Positions 29,681 through 37,273 of a stretch of DNA of 64,000 nucleotides are shown in pieces. How positions within the stretch are numbered: the stretch's first letter is position 1; every line of letters begins with the position of its first letter. Source of the stretch: an uncultured Oscillospiraceae bacterium. Its GTDB lineage: Bacteria; Bacillota; Clostridia; Oscillospirales; Oscillospiraceae. The notes under the pieces were generated by a model. That model was given only the letters and a program-made list of their open reading frames with translations. It ran no database searches and was not told the origin of the DNA. The translations under genes and the position numbers were made by a program. Location of the stretch: contig CAKTOW010000001.1 of NCBI GenBank assembly GCA_934590325.1, positions 62,001 to 126,000 on the forward strand, in the 5' to 3' direction.

Positions 29681-29709
29681 ATAGTAACACAGATATACCC
29701 ACTTGTAAA
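29681..29709 (-). promoter_or_regulatory. Promoter of the TRIC gene
   Basis: On the minus strand TTTACA (29709-29704) and TACTAT (29686-29681) are separated by 17 bases. The -35 box overlaps that of the divergent LysR promoter. Confidence 0.6.
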
Positions 29710-29731
29710 ATTGATTCTGTTGGGATAAAAT
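29703..29731 (+). promoter_or_regulatory. Promoter of the LysR-type regulator gene
   Basis: TTGTAA at 29703-29708 and TAAAAT at 29726-29731 have a 17-base spacer. It shares its -35 bases with the divergent TRIC promoter, a layout typical of LysR autoregulation. Confidence 0.6.
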
Positions 29732-29768
29732 ATCAGCAGAAACTTATATTTTACAGATGGAGGCTGCC

Positions 29769-30662
29769 ATGACGAATCTGGACATAGAGACCTTCTGGGC
29801 GGTAGTACACCACGGCACCATGACGGCGGCGGCGGAGTCGCTGTTCATCACCCAGCCCACCCTGTCCATGCGCATACGGGCGCTGGAGGAGCGGGTGGGC
29901 ACACCGCTGTTCGTCCGGGGCAAGGGCCAGCGGCGCATCACGCTGACGGAGGCGGGGCAGAAGTTCCTGACCCTGGCGCAGCGGTGGCAGCAGCTTCTGG
30001 CGGAGACCGAGACACTGGCGGAGCTGGGGCAGCGGGCGTATCTGCGCATTGCCGCCACATACACCACCAACCAGTACATCCTGCCGCCGGTGTACAAACG
30101 GTTCCTGTCCCTGGGGCTGCCCGTATCCCTGTGGATACACACCATGCGGGATGTGGACACGGCGCAGTCCCTGCTGAGCCACGAGCTGGACTTCGCCTTC
30201 ATCGACAGCAACACAGTGTTCGACGACCGGCTGACGGTGCGCCCGGCCTTCCGGGAGCCGTTCCTGCTGCTGTCGCCGCCGGACAGTCGCTATCCCGACG
30301 AGGTGGAGCCCTCGGCGCTGGACGTGGCGGAGGAACTGCTGGTAACGTGGGACCCAGAGTTCATCCGGTGGCACGACCGGTGGTTCGGCGCCGGCGCCCG
30401 GCCGCTGCTGTACGCCGACACGCTGCAGGCGGCGGACTTCCTGCCGCCCACGGAGGGGCGCTGGGTGGCCGCGCCGGCCATCGCCGCCGCGTCCCGCATC
30501 GGAAAGAGTGCAAGGGTCTGCCGCTTTACAGCGCCGCCGTCCGACCGGGTGAACTATCTGGTGACCCGCGCCGGGGAACCGCTTTCGCCGCCGGCACTGC
30601 GGTTTTTGCAGGAATTGAAGTCTCATCTGCTGACGCTGGACAACGTGCAGGTATATCTGTGA
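29769..30662 (+). CDS. LysR-family transcriptional regulator
   Basis: The 297-residue protein has the LysR winged helix-turn-helix (residues about 1-60, with ETFWAVVHHGTMTAAAESLF and TQPTLSMRIRALEERVG) and a substrate-binding domain (about 88-295). I chose ATG 29769 because GGAGG lies six bases upstream; ATG 29757 has no ribosome site. It is divergent from the TRIC channel gene with overlapping promoters, so that gene is its likeliest target. The effector is unknown. Confidence 0.9.
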   Translation: MTNLDIETFWAVVHHGTMTAAAESLFITQPTLSMRIRALEERVGTPLFVRGKGQRRITLTEAGQKFLTLAQRWQQLLAETETLAELGQRAYLRIAATYTTNQYILPPVYKRFLSLGLPVSLWIHTMRDVDTAQSLLSHELDFAFIDSNTVFDDRLTVRPAFREPFLLLSPPDSRYPDEVEPSALDVAEELLVTWDPEFIRWHDRWFGAGARPLLYADTLQAADFLPPTEGRWVAAPAIAAASRIGKSARVCRFTAPPSDRVNYLVTRAGEPLSPPALRFLQELKSHLLTLDNVQVYL

Positions 30663-30692
30663 AAAAGCTGCAAAAAATGTCGCTGTAACGCC

Positions 30693-30721
30693 TTGACAGT
30701 TGGGGCTTTTTGGCATAACAT
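30693..30721 (+). promoter_or_regulatory. Promoter of the M-box/mgtE unit
   Basis: A perfect TTGACA at 30693-30698 and TAACAT at 30716-30721 are spaced by 17 bases, directly upstream of the M-box aptamer. Confidence 0.7.
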
Positions 30722-30726
30722 AGATA

Positions 30727-30884
30727 TGTTGAATAGGATCCGGTAGGTAAGGCTACCGCGAGGGATACGGACTGCTGCCGCGAAGTGGTGGAGACACCAT
30801 CAGAGGGTTTGAGCAGGTGCCATCGAAAGCAAGGTGGCATCTAACGCAGTTTCACCGCCCCGCGATGCTAAAGCTTGTAACGGT
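30727..30884 (+). promoter_or_regulatory. M-box (ykoK) magnesium riboswitch
   Basis: The leader has the M-box hallmarks in order: GGTAGGTAAGGCTACC, GGATACGGACTGCTGCCG, the GGAGACACCATCAGAG segment, a GGTGCCATC...GGTGGCATCTAACGCAG arm and the closing GATGCTAAAGCTTG. M-boxes bind Mg2+ and shut off Mg transporters when Mg is plentiful. A terminator follows at 30919 and mgtE comes next, the classic arrangement. Confidence 0.92.
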
Positions 30885-30918
30885 TGCAAAGAAGGGGCGC
30901 GTTGACGCGCCTTGCAGT

Positions 30919-30955
30919 ACGCAGCAGGCTGACTACCTGCTGCGTGATTTTTTTA
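30919..30955 (+). terminator. M-box expression-platform terminator
   Basis: ACGCAGCAGG (30919-30928) pairs with CCTGCTGCGT (30936-30945) around CTGACTA, followed by a run of T. It would form when Mg2+ is bound to the M-box. Confidence 0.85.
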
Positions 30956-30975
30956 CCGGGAAGGAGGGAACAGGC

Positions 30976-32361
30976 GTGATCGACTATCAGGAGGAACTGG
31001 AACAATACGAGGAGAAGATAGAGTCACTGGCGAAGGAAAAGCGCTACGCGGAGCTGCGCGACCTGTTCCTGCCCATGGAGCCTGCGGACATCGCCCTGCT
31101 GCTGGAGGACGGCCGACAGGAACTGATGCCCCTGCTGTACCGTCTGCTGCCCAAGGAGACCGCGGCGGAGGTGTTCGTAGAGCTGGAGCCGGAGAGCCAG
31201 GAGCTGCTGATCAACGGCTTTTCCAACACGGAGCTGACCGAGGTTCTGGACGAACTGTACCTGGACGACGCGGTGGACATCGTGGAGGAGATGCCAGCCA
31301 GCGTGGTCATCCGTATCCTGGACAAGGCCACTCCGGAGATGCGCAAGTCCATCAATGAAATACTGAAATACCCGGAGGACTCCGCCGGCTCCATCATGAA
31401 CATGGAGTTCCTGTCCCTGAAGAAGGACATGACGGTGGCAGATGCCTTCAAGCGCATACGCCGTATCGGCGGCGAGCTGGAGACCATCAACATCCTGTAC
31501 GTCACCGACCCCACCCGGCATCTGCTGGGCGTGCTGTCCGTCCGCGACCTGCTGCTGGCGGACGAGGATGACCTGATCGAGGACATCATGGACCCGGACG
31601 TGGTGTGGGCCAAGACCACGGACGATAAGGAGGACGTGGCCCAGGCGCTGAGCAAGTACGACTTCCTGGCCATGCCCATCGTGGATCTGGAGAAGCGGCT
31701 GGTGGGTATCGTCACCGTTGACGACGCTATGGACGTCATCGAGGAGGAGACCACGGAGGACTTTGAAAAGATGGCGGCTATGCTGCCCTCGGACAAGCCG
31801 TACCTCCGCACCGGCGTGTTCGCCACGTGGAAGGCACGTCTGCCGTGGCTGATGGTGCTGATGCTGTCGGCCACGTTCACCGGCATGATACTGAACCACT
31901 ACGAAAACGCGCTGGCGGCCTGCCTGGTGCTGAACGCCTACATCCCCATGCTGTCCGGCACCGGCGGTAACTCCGGCACCCAGGCCAGCGTGGCGGTCAT
32001 CCGCGCACTGAGTCTGGACGAGGTGGATTTTTCCGACGTGTTCAAGGTGCTGTGGAAGGAGCTGCGGGTGTCGCTGCTGTGCGGCGTGTGCCTGGCCGGG
32101 GCCAACTTCGTGAAGATGCTGCTGGTGGACCGGCTGCTGCTGGGCAACGCGGCGGTGACGCCGCTGGTATGCCTGGTGGTGTGCCTGACCATACTGTTCG
32201 TGGTGGTGTTCGCCAAGTGCGTGGGCTGCTCCCTGCCGCTGCTGGCGGAAAAGGTCGGGCTGGACCCGGCGGTGATGGCCAGTCCGTTCATCTCCACCAT
32301 CGTGGACGCCACCAGCCTGCTGATCTATTTCAGCTTTGCCTCTGCCCTGTTGGGCATATAA
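30976..32361 (+). CDS. mgtE: MgtE magnesium transporter
   Basis: The 461-residue protein has an N-terminal MgtE superhelical domain (about 1-130), two CBS domains (about 135-265, with VTVDDAMDVIEEE at the end), a plug helix and five membrane helices (about 285-460). The pore signature PMLSGTGGNSGTQASV is intact. MgtE is a Mg2+-gated Mg2+ channel. The GTG at 30976 follows AAGGAGGG at 30961; the upstream frame to 30817 lies in the M-box. Expression is set by the M-box riboswitch. Confidence 0.95.
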   Translation: MIDYQEELEQYEEKIESLAKEKRYAELRDLFLPMEPADIALLLEDGRQELMPLLYRLLPKETAAEVFVELEPESQELLINGFSNTELTEVLDELYLDDAVDIVEEMPASVVIRILDKATPEMRKSINEILKYPEDSAGSIMNMEFLSLKKDMTVADAFKRIRRIGGELETINILYVTDPTRHLLGVLSVRDLLLADEDDLIEDIMDPDVVWAKTTDDKEDVAQALSKYDFLAMPIVDLEKRLVGIVTVDDAMDVIEEETTEDFEKMAAMLPSDKPYLRTGVFATWKARLPWLMVLMLSATFTGMILNHYENALAACLVLNAYIPMLSGTGGNSGTQASVAVIRALSLDEVDFSDVFKVLWKELRVSLLCGVCLAGANFVKMLLVDRLLLGNAAVTPLVCLVVCLTILFVVVFAKCVGCSLPLLAEKVGLDPAVMASPFISTIVDATSLLIYFSFASALLGI

Positions 32362-32396
32362 AATACGAATACGCGCCCGGTTTGCGGGCAAGAATA

Positions 32397-32428
32397 AAGT
32401 CAGGCTTTCGGCCTGACTTCTATTTTTT
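32397..32428 (+). terminator. Terminator of mgtE
   Basis: AAGTCAGGC and GCCTGACTT form a nine-base stem (32397-32405 with 32411-32419), followed by CTATTTTTT. Confidence 0.8.
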
Positions 32429-32444
32429 ACGGGAGGAATACACC

Positions 32445-32636
32445 ATGAACAGAGCCTGTACCAACGACGGGTGCGCCTGCACCCCCAACGCTTCCATCAA
32501 GTGCACCGTCACCAACTGCGCCCACCACTGCAAGGACGTGGACAACTGCGGCCTGACCGCCATCCAGGTGGGCACCCACGAGAGCCGCCCCTCCATGGAC
32601 CAGTGCACCGACTGCCAGAGCTTCCAGAAGTGCTGA
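32445..32636 (+). CDS. DUF1540 cysteine-rich small protein
   Basis: The 63-residue protein has nine cysteines, arranged much like DUF1540 (CTNDGCACTP, IKCTVTNCAHHC, NCGLTAIQVG, and C-terminal CTDCQSFQKC). GGGAGGAAT precedes the ATG at 32445. The cysteine pattern suggests metal binding. These small proteins are common in sporulating Clostridia but have no known function. It sits between the mgtE terminator and the TauE half-genes. Confidence 0.85.
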   Translation: MNRACTNDGCACTPNASIKCTVTNCAHHCKDVDNCGLTAIQVGTHESRPSMDQCTDCQSFQKC

Positions 32637-32677
32637 ACGCACCCGCCCTTCCGGGCGGTACATACGGGGGTGAGAGC

Positions 32678-33031
32678 ATGAAAAGCAGCGTGAAATACGC
32701 TGTCTCGGGGGCGCTGGCCGGGGCGGTGAACGGGCTGTTCGGTGGGGGCGGCGGCATGGTGCTGGTGCCGCTGCTGGACAGATGGTGCAAAGTGGAGGGC
32801 AAGAAGGCCTTTGCCACGTGCGTGGCGGCCATACTGCCCCTGTGTGCGGTCAGCGGGGCGGTATACCTTTTTCGGGGGGAGTTCGACTGGATGGCGGCGG
32901 TGCCGTATTTTATCGGCGGGCTGGCGGGCGGTATCGTCGGTGGAGGATTGTTCCGGCGCGTCAGCGTGAAATGGCTGCGGGGACTGTTCGCGGCGTTCCT
33001 TATCTACGGCGGGGTGAGGTATATCCTGTGA
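32678..33031 (+). CDS. TauE/SafE-type permease, N-terminal half as separate protein
   Basis: The 117-residue protein has four hydrophobic segments and opens with VSGALAGAVNGLFGGGGGMVLVPLL, the N-terminal TauE/SafE (DUF81) repeat. Normal family members are about 250 residues with two such repeats in one chain; here the second repeat is the next gene. The stop TGA overlaps the next GTG start (GTGA), so both halves are made together and probably pair in the membrane. The substrate may be a sulfur or organic anion. Confidence 0.8.
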   Translation: MKSSVKYAVSGALAGAVNGLFGGGGGMVLVPLLDRWCKVEGKKAFATCVAAILPLCAVSGAVYLFRGEFDWMAAVPYFIGGLAGGIVGGGLFRRVSVKWLRGLFAAFLIYGGVRYIL

Positions 33032-33402
33032 AAAGTTGGCTGATACCAATGGCTGCGGGGTTCGGCGCGGGGATACTCTCAAGCTGGGGCGTGGGCGGCG
33101 GGACGCTGCTGCTGCTCGTTATGACGCTCATTCTCGGCGTGCCGCATGAGCAGGCGGCAGCGGTGAATCTGCTGTATTTCCTGCCTACGGCGGCCATGGG
33201 CGTGGCCGCGCACAGGCGGAACGGGCTGCTGGAAACAGAGGTGCTGAAAGCCGCTATCCCTTGGGGCACAACGGCTGCGGCGGCGGGCGCGCTGGCGGCG
33301 ACGGCGGTGGAAACGGAGGTGCTGCGGCGGCTGTTCGGGGTATATCTGCTGCTGGCGGCGGGGAGCACTCTGCGGCAGCTGTGGCGGGACAGGAAGGGCT
33401 GA
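33028..33402 (+). CDS. TauE/SafE-type permease, C-terminal half as separate protein
   Basis: The 124-residue protein starts with a GTG inside the stop codon of the upstream half-gene and repeats the family pattern, MAAGFGAGILSSWGVGGGTLL, followed by about three more helices. It is the second repeat of a split TauE/SafE transporter. I cannot tell whether the split is an old gene fission or the ancestral half-size state. The four-base overlap argues against a sequencing error, because the reading frames are both clean and start codon context is preserved. Confidence 0.78.
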   Translation: MKSWLIPMAAGFGAGILSSWGVGGGTLLLLVMTLILGVPHEQAAAVNLLYFLPTAAMGVAAHRRNGLLETEVLKAAIPWGTTAAAAGALAATAVETEVLRRLFGVYLLLAAGSTLRQLWRDRKG

Positions 33403-33463
33403 AATGCGACAACAAGCAGTATAATTCGCGACGTATATTGCAATTTGTAATCGAATTATGGTG

Positions 33464-33503
33464 AAAAAACAGATACAGGGGCGGCGCCCTGTACCTGTTT
33501 TTT
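33464..33503. terminator. Terminator downstream of the TauE pair
   Basis: AAAAAACAG and CTGTTTTTT flank an inner TACAGGG/CCCTGTA stem. T runs exist on both strands, so it may serve both the plus TauE genes and the minus htrA gene. Confidence 0.75.
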
Positions 33504-33529
33504 GATACCGTTTTGAGCAAACGGTTACC

Positions 33530-33604
33530 CTTTCGGTCAACCCTTTGGTGAGGTCACCTTGTGAAAAAAACGCACTTTCGGTGACCCCTTCGGTGACATC
33601 ACCT
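33530..33604. repeat. Two-unit 30-base imperfect direct repeat
   Basis: Units at 33530-33559 and 33575-33604 share CTTTCGGT and GGTGA and TCACCT blocks, with 25 of 30 bases equal by eye. Each unit also contains small inverted repeats. It lies just after the terminator, outside any gene. Confidence 0.65.
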
Positions 33605-33656
33605 GTCCGCACGGGGAATATTCCGGCAGGGCGCCGCAGGGATAGGCGCTCCCCGG

Positions 33657-34997
33657 TCAGTCCTCCATGGGGTAGAGGTAGACGTCCGCCTCGAAGGTGT
33701 GGTCCCCGCGACGCACGGTGAGGATGATGTTCTCGCCCACGATGTGGGTGCGGCGGGCGGCAAGGAGATCCTCATTGGCGTAAACGGGCACGCCGTCGGC
33801 GGCCAGTATCACATCGCCGGGGAGAAGGCCTGCAGCCTCGGCGCCATAGCCGGGACTGACGGAGTCCACCACCGGGTGGACGGTGCCGTCGGGCTGCTCC
33901 GTCTCCATGACATAGACACCGATGGAGGGCAGGCCGTGGAAGGTGCCGGTGGCCACGATGTCGTTGATGACGGCGGCCACCTTGCCGGAGGGAACGGCGA
34001 AGCCCAGGCCCTCCACGGTGGCGGACTCGGTGTCCGCGGCGGTGCGGCTCATCTTCATGGTGTTGATGCCCACGACCTGGCCGTACTCGTTGATGAGGGG
34101 GCCGCCGGAGTTGCCGTTGTTCAGGGCGGCGGTGGTCTGCAGCAGGGTCATGACGCGGCCGTCCAGTGTCACCTGGCGGTCGATGGCGGAGATGATGCCC
34201 TCAGTGAGGGTGCCCCGCAGCTCCACGCCCAGGGGATTGCCGATGGCGTAGACGGTGTCGCCCACCTGGCATGCGTCGCTGTTGCCCAGGGGGGCGGTGG
34301 GAAGGTCATGGGCGTCCACGGCCTTCAGCACGGCCAGATCCTCGCCGCTGTCATAGCCCACCAGCTCCGCGTCATAGCTGCTGCCGTCGGCCAGCACCAC
34401 GAAGGCGGACTTGCCGCCGGCGATAACGTGGGCGTTGGTGACCATATAGCCGTCCGCCGTCAGGATGACGCCGGTGCCGATGCTGGCCTTTTCGCCCATC
34501 TCGGCCACCACAAGGACAGTGGCGGGGTTCACGGCGGCGTAGACCTGCTGGATGGTCAGCTTGTCACCAGAGGCGTTCTCGCAGTAAAAGCGCAGGTCGG
34601 GGTCAGGGTCGGCGCGGGGAATGGCGGGTTTCTCATTGCCGAAGATGTCCACGATGCTGCTGGCGTCATGGTCGCCGCTGTCGTAGTTATAGTCCCCGTC
34701 GCTGCTGTCGCTGCGGAGGGCGGAAACGATGGCAGCGCCCAGCACCACGCCCACCAGCACCGCCATGGCCACCAGGAATATCCACAGGCCCTTGCGGCTG
34801 TGGGGGGTCTTCTCCTGCGGCTGTTTGGGTACGGCGGCAGCGGGCATGGGGCGGGGCTGCACGTAGCAGTCCGTCACCTCCACGCCGTCGTCCGGGCGGA
34901 CGTACCAGCTGACCACCTCGTCCGGCTCCGACTGGGGAGCAGGCTCCGGCTGGGCGGGCTGCGGAACGGGGGTCAGGTCATCTCTGTTTTCTTCCAT
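33657..34997 (-). CDS. htrA: HtrA/DegP-type S1C serine protease, membrane anchored
   Basis: The 446-residue protein has a Pro- and Glu-rich cytoplasmic tail (1-68), one membrane anchor (about 71-94), a trypsin-like domain with His 190 (TNAHVIAG), Asp 220 and Ser 297 (NGNSGGP), and one PDZ domain (about 345-440). It degrades or refolds damaged proteins outside the membrane. It is the third gene of a unit with a response regulator and histidine kinase, resembling the Bacillus CssRS-HtrA secretion-stress system. That regulatory link is inferred from gene order. Confidence 0.93.
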   Translation of the reverse strand: MEENRDDLTPVPQPAQPEPAPQSEPDEVVSWYVRPDDGVEVTDCYVQPRPMPAAAVPKQPQEKTPHSRKGLWIFLVAMAVLVGVVLGAAIVSALRSDSSDGDYNYDSGDHDASSIVDIFGNEKPAIPRADPDPDLRFYCENASGDKLTIQQVYAAVNPATVLVVAEMGEKASIGTGVILTADGYMVTNAHVIAGGKSAFVVLADGSSYDAELVGYDSGEDLAVLKAVDAHDLPTAPLGNSDACQVGDTVYAIGNPLGVELRGTLTEGIISAIDRQVTLDGRVMTLLQTTAALNNGNSGGPLINEYGQVVGINTMKMSRTAADTESATVEGLGFAVPSGKVAAVINDIVATGTFHGLPSIGVYVMETEQPDGTVHPVVDSVSPGYGAEAAGLLPGDVILAADGVPVYANEDLLAARRTHIVGENIILTVRRGDHTFEADVYLYPMED

Positions 34998-35020
34998 AGT
35001 CGTTGTACCTCTTGGGGCGC

Positions 35021-36463
35021 TCAGTGCGCCATCTGCATGGTAAAGGTAAAGGCGGTGACGCCGTTTTCGCTGGTGACGGTGATCTGCTCCTTATGCTGGG
35101 AGAGGATGGTCTTGACGATGTAGAGGCCGAGACCGTAGCCGTCCTTGTCCTCGCTGCGGGATTTGTCGGACTTGTGGAACCGCTCGAACAGCAGGGGTAT
35201 CTCCTCCGCCGGGATAGTGGGGCCCACATTGCGGACGGTGACGAAGGACTTCTCGCCGTTGACGGTCAGGCCCAGGTACAGCTGGGAGCCGGGGGTGGCG
35301 AACTTGGCGGCGTTCTCCAGCAGGTTGTAGATGACCTGGGTGATGAGGTCGCGGTCGCCCTGCACCATGACGGAGTCCTCGGGTATCTCCGCGTCCACGT
35401 CCAGGCCGCGGTCGGTGATCTTCTTCTCCATGGACAGAAGGGCGATGCGGGCGGATTCGCACAGGTCGAATTCCTCCTTCTTCATCTCCTTGTTCTGTAT
35501 CTGGGAGATGTCCAACATACGGCGGACAAGACGGCTGAGGCGGCGGCTCTCGTCGGAGATGATCTGGAGGTACTGCTTCTCCTTCTCCGGGGGGATGGTG
35601 CCGTCCAGGATGCCGTCAGTGTAGCCGGCGATGGTGGTCATGGGGGTCTTGAGCTCGTGGGAGACATTGGCGATGAAGTCGCGGCGCTGGCGCTCGGTCT
35701 CCTGCAGGGAGTCGGCCATGGCGTTGAACGCTGCCGCCAGCTCGCCTATCTCGCCGCAGTCACCGGTCTCCTGCATACGCACGTCAAAGTCGCCGCCGGC
35801 GTAGGCGCGGGTGGCCTTGACCATCTCGGTGAGGGGCTGTATCTGGCGCATGGAGGTCAGGAAGCTGACCACGAAGGCCATCACAAGGATGATGGCACTG
35901 GTCATAAAGAACAGGGCGATGAAGGAACGCCACATCTGGGTCAGCTCCGCGCTGTTCATCACCGCCAGCACCAGTCCCAGGGTGGCGCCCTCGCCGTCGG
36001 TCATGGGGACGCCCACCACAAACTGCTTCTTATCATATATACCCACGGTGCTGCGGCCTTCATACAGCCGGTCGCCGGTAAGCACCGTCTGGGTGATGTC
36101 GGAGGGGACGGTGACGGACAGGCCGGCCAGGTCGGCATCGGTGCTCAGGAGCACATTGCCATCGGTGTTGCAGATAAGGAAATCCACGTCCGTCATACGG
36201 GAGGCCACGCCCGCCAGAGAGCGCAGGGCGTCCTCCTGGTCACGCTCTGCGTCGCCGCCGGCGGTGAAGTAGTCCACGGACAGCTGCGCCACCAGCAGGG
36301 CGCGGTCGCGCATCTCCTGACGCTTTTCCGAGACGGTGTAGTTATAGCTCAGGGCGTAGAAGGACACGCCCAGCAGAGCCATGGTCAGCAGCACCATACC
36401 GGCGGTGAGCATGAACTGCCGCCAGTAGAGGCTGCCGGTAATACGTTTGATCCTGTCGCGCAT
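35021..36463 (-). CDS. Membrane sensor histidine kinase (HAMP)
   Basis: The 480-residue kinase has two membrane helices (about 17-39 and 180-203) around an extracytoplasmic sensor of about 140 residues, then HAMP (205-255), HisKA with His 269 in VSHELKTP, and HATPase_c with an N box near LLENAAKF and a GLGLYIV G box. The sensor domain looks CHASE/dCache-like. It follows the response regulator by three bases and precedes htrA by 23. It probably senses envelope or secretion stress, an inference from context. Confidence 0.92.
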   Translation of the reverse strand: MRDRIKRITGSLYWRQFMLTAGMVLLTMALLGVSFYALSYNYTVSEKRQEMRDRALLVAQLSVDYFTAGGDAERDQEDALRSLAGVASRMTDVDFLICNTDGNVLLSTDADLAGLSVTVPSDITQTVLTGDRLYEGRSTVGIYDKKQFVVGVPMTDGEGATLGLVLAVMNSAELTQMWRSFIALFFMTSAIILVMAFVVSFLTSMRQIQPLTEMVKATRAYAGGDFDVRMQETGDCGEIGELAAAFNAMADSLQETERQRRDFIANVSHELKTPMTTIAGYTDGILDGTIPPEKEKQYLQIISDESRRLSRLVRRMLDISQIQNKEMKKEEFDLCESARIALLSMEKKITDRGLDVDAEIPEDSVMVQGDRDLITQVIYNLLENAAKFATPGSQLYLGLTVNGEKSFVTVRNVGPTIPAEEIPLLFERFHKSDKSRSEDKDGYGLGLYIVKTILSQHKEQITVTSENGVTAFTFTMQMAH

Positions 36464-36466
36464 GGC

Positions 36467-37147
36467 TTACTTCACTTCGAACTTGTAGCCCACGCCCCAG
36501 ACGGTCTTGAGCTCCCACTGGTCGGAGACATTCTCGATCTTCTCGCGCAGACGCTTGATGTGGACGTCCACGGTGCGGCTGTCACCGAAGTAGTCGAAGC
36601 CCCAGACCTCGTCCAGCAGCTGGTTGCGGGTGTAGACGCGGTTGGGCGTGGCGGCCAGATGGTACAGCAGCTCCAGCTCTTTGGGGGGCGTGTCCACCTT
36701 CTTGCCGTCCACCAGCAGCTCGTAGCTGTCCAGGTTGATGACCAACTTGTCGAACACCAGCTTCTTCTTGGTGTCGTCGGGTATCTCGCTGCGGCGGAGG
36801 ACGGCGTTGATGCGCGCCATGAGCTCCTTCATCTCAAAGGGCTTGACCAGGTAGTCGTCGGCGCCCATCTCCAGACCGGTGATGCGGTCGCCCACGTCGC
36901 TCTTGGCGGTGAGCATGATGATGGGGGTCTTGCCCTTTTCGCGGATGTGGGCGCAGACGGCCCAGCCGTCCATAACGGGCAGCATGATGTCCAGCAGCAC
37001 CATGTCCGGCGCCTGCTTGTCGTATTCCTCCACGGCCTTGCCGCCGTCGTAGGCGCTGCGGACTTCGAAGCCCTCTTTTTCCAGGTACATGCGGATGAGA
37101 TCGGATATATTGCGGTCGTCCTCGACCACCAGAATGTTGCGTGCCAT
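36467..37147 (-). CDS. OmpR/PhoB-family response regulator
   Basis: The 226-residue protein has a receiver domain with acidic pocket ED(9-11), phospho-acceptor Asp 53 (LLDIMLPVMDG), Lys in DDYLVKPF, and a C-terminal winged helix (about 130-226) with the RTVDVHIKRLREKIE recognition helix and GVGYKFE. It is the first gene of the regulator-kinase-htrA unit and has its own promoter at 37245-37273. Confidence 0.94.
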   Translation of the reverse strand: MARNILVVEDDRNISDLIRMYLEKEGFEVRSAYDGGKAVEEYDKQAPDMVLLDIMLPVMDGWAVCAHIREKGKTPIIMLTAKSDVGDRITGLEMGADDYLVKPFEMKELMARINAVLRRSEIPDDTKKKLVFDKLVINLDSYELLVDGKKVDTPPKELELLYHLAATPNRVYTRNQLLDEVWGFDYFGDSRTVDVHIKRLREKIENVSDQWELKTVWGVGYKFEVK

Positions 37148-37244
37148 AGGCGCTTTCCTCCCGGTCAGTATCGTTGGGTATATCTTACAGCGGGGTGCAG
37201 GGACAAATCCTGAACAAACTGTAAATATACGTTATAACCGAGAG

Positions 37245-37273
37245 ATTATACCACATTTTCGGGCGGTTGTCAC
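37245..37273 (-). promoter_or_regulatory. Promoter of the regulator-kinase-htrA unit
   Basis: On the minus strand GTGACA (37273-37268) and a perfect TATAAT (37250-37245) are spaced by 17 bases. The -35 box overlaps the stop codon of the upstream spoIID gene. Confidence 0.65.

Noticed and set aside
33079..33612. 177-codon minus-strand frame with a repeated VTEG/LTKG peptide pattern
   Set aside because: The peptide repeat comes from the 30-base DNA repeat, and most of the frame is antisense to the TauE half-gene.
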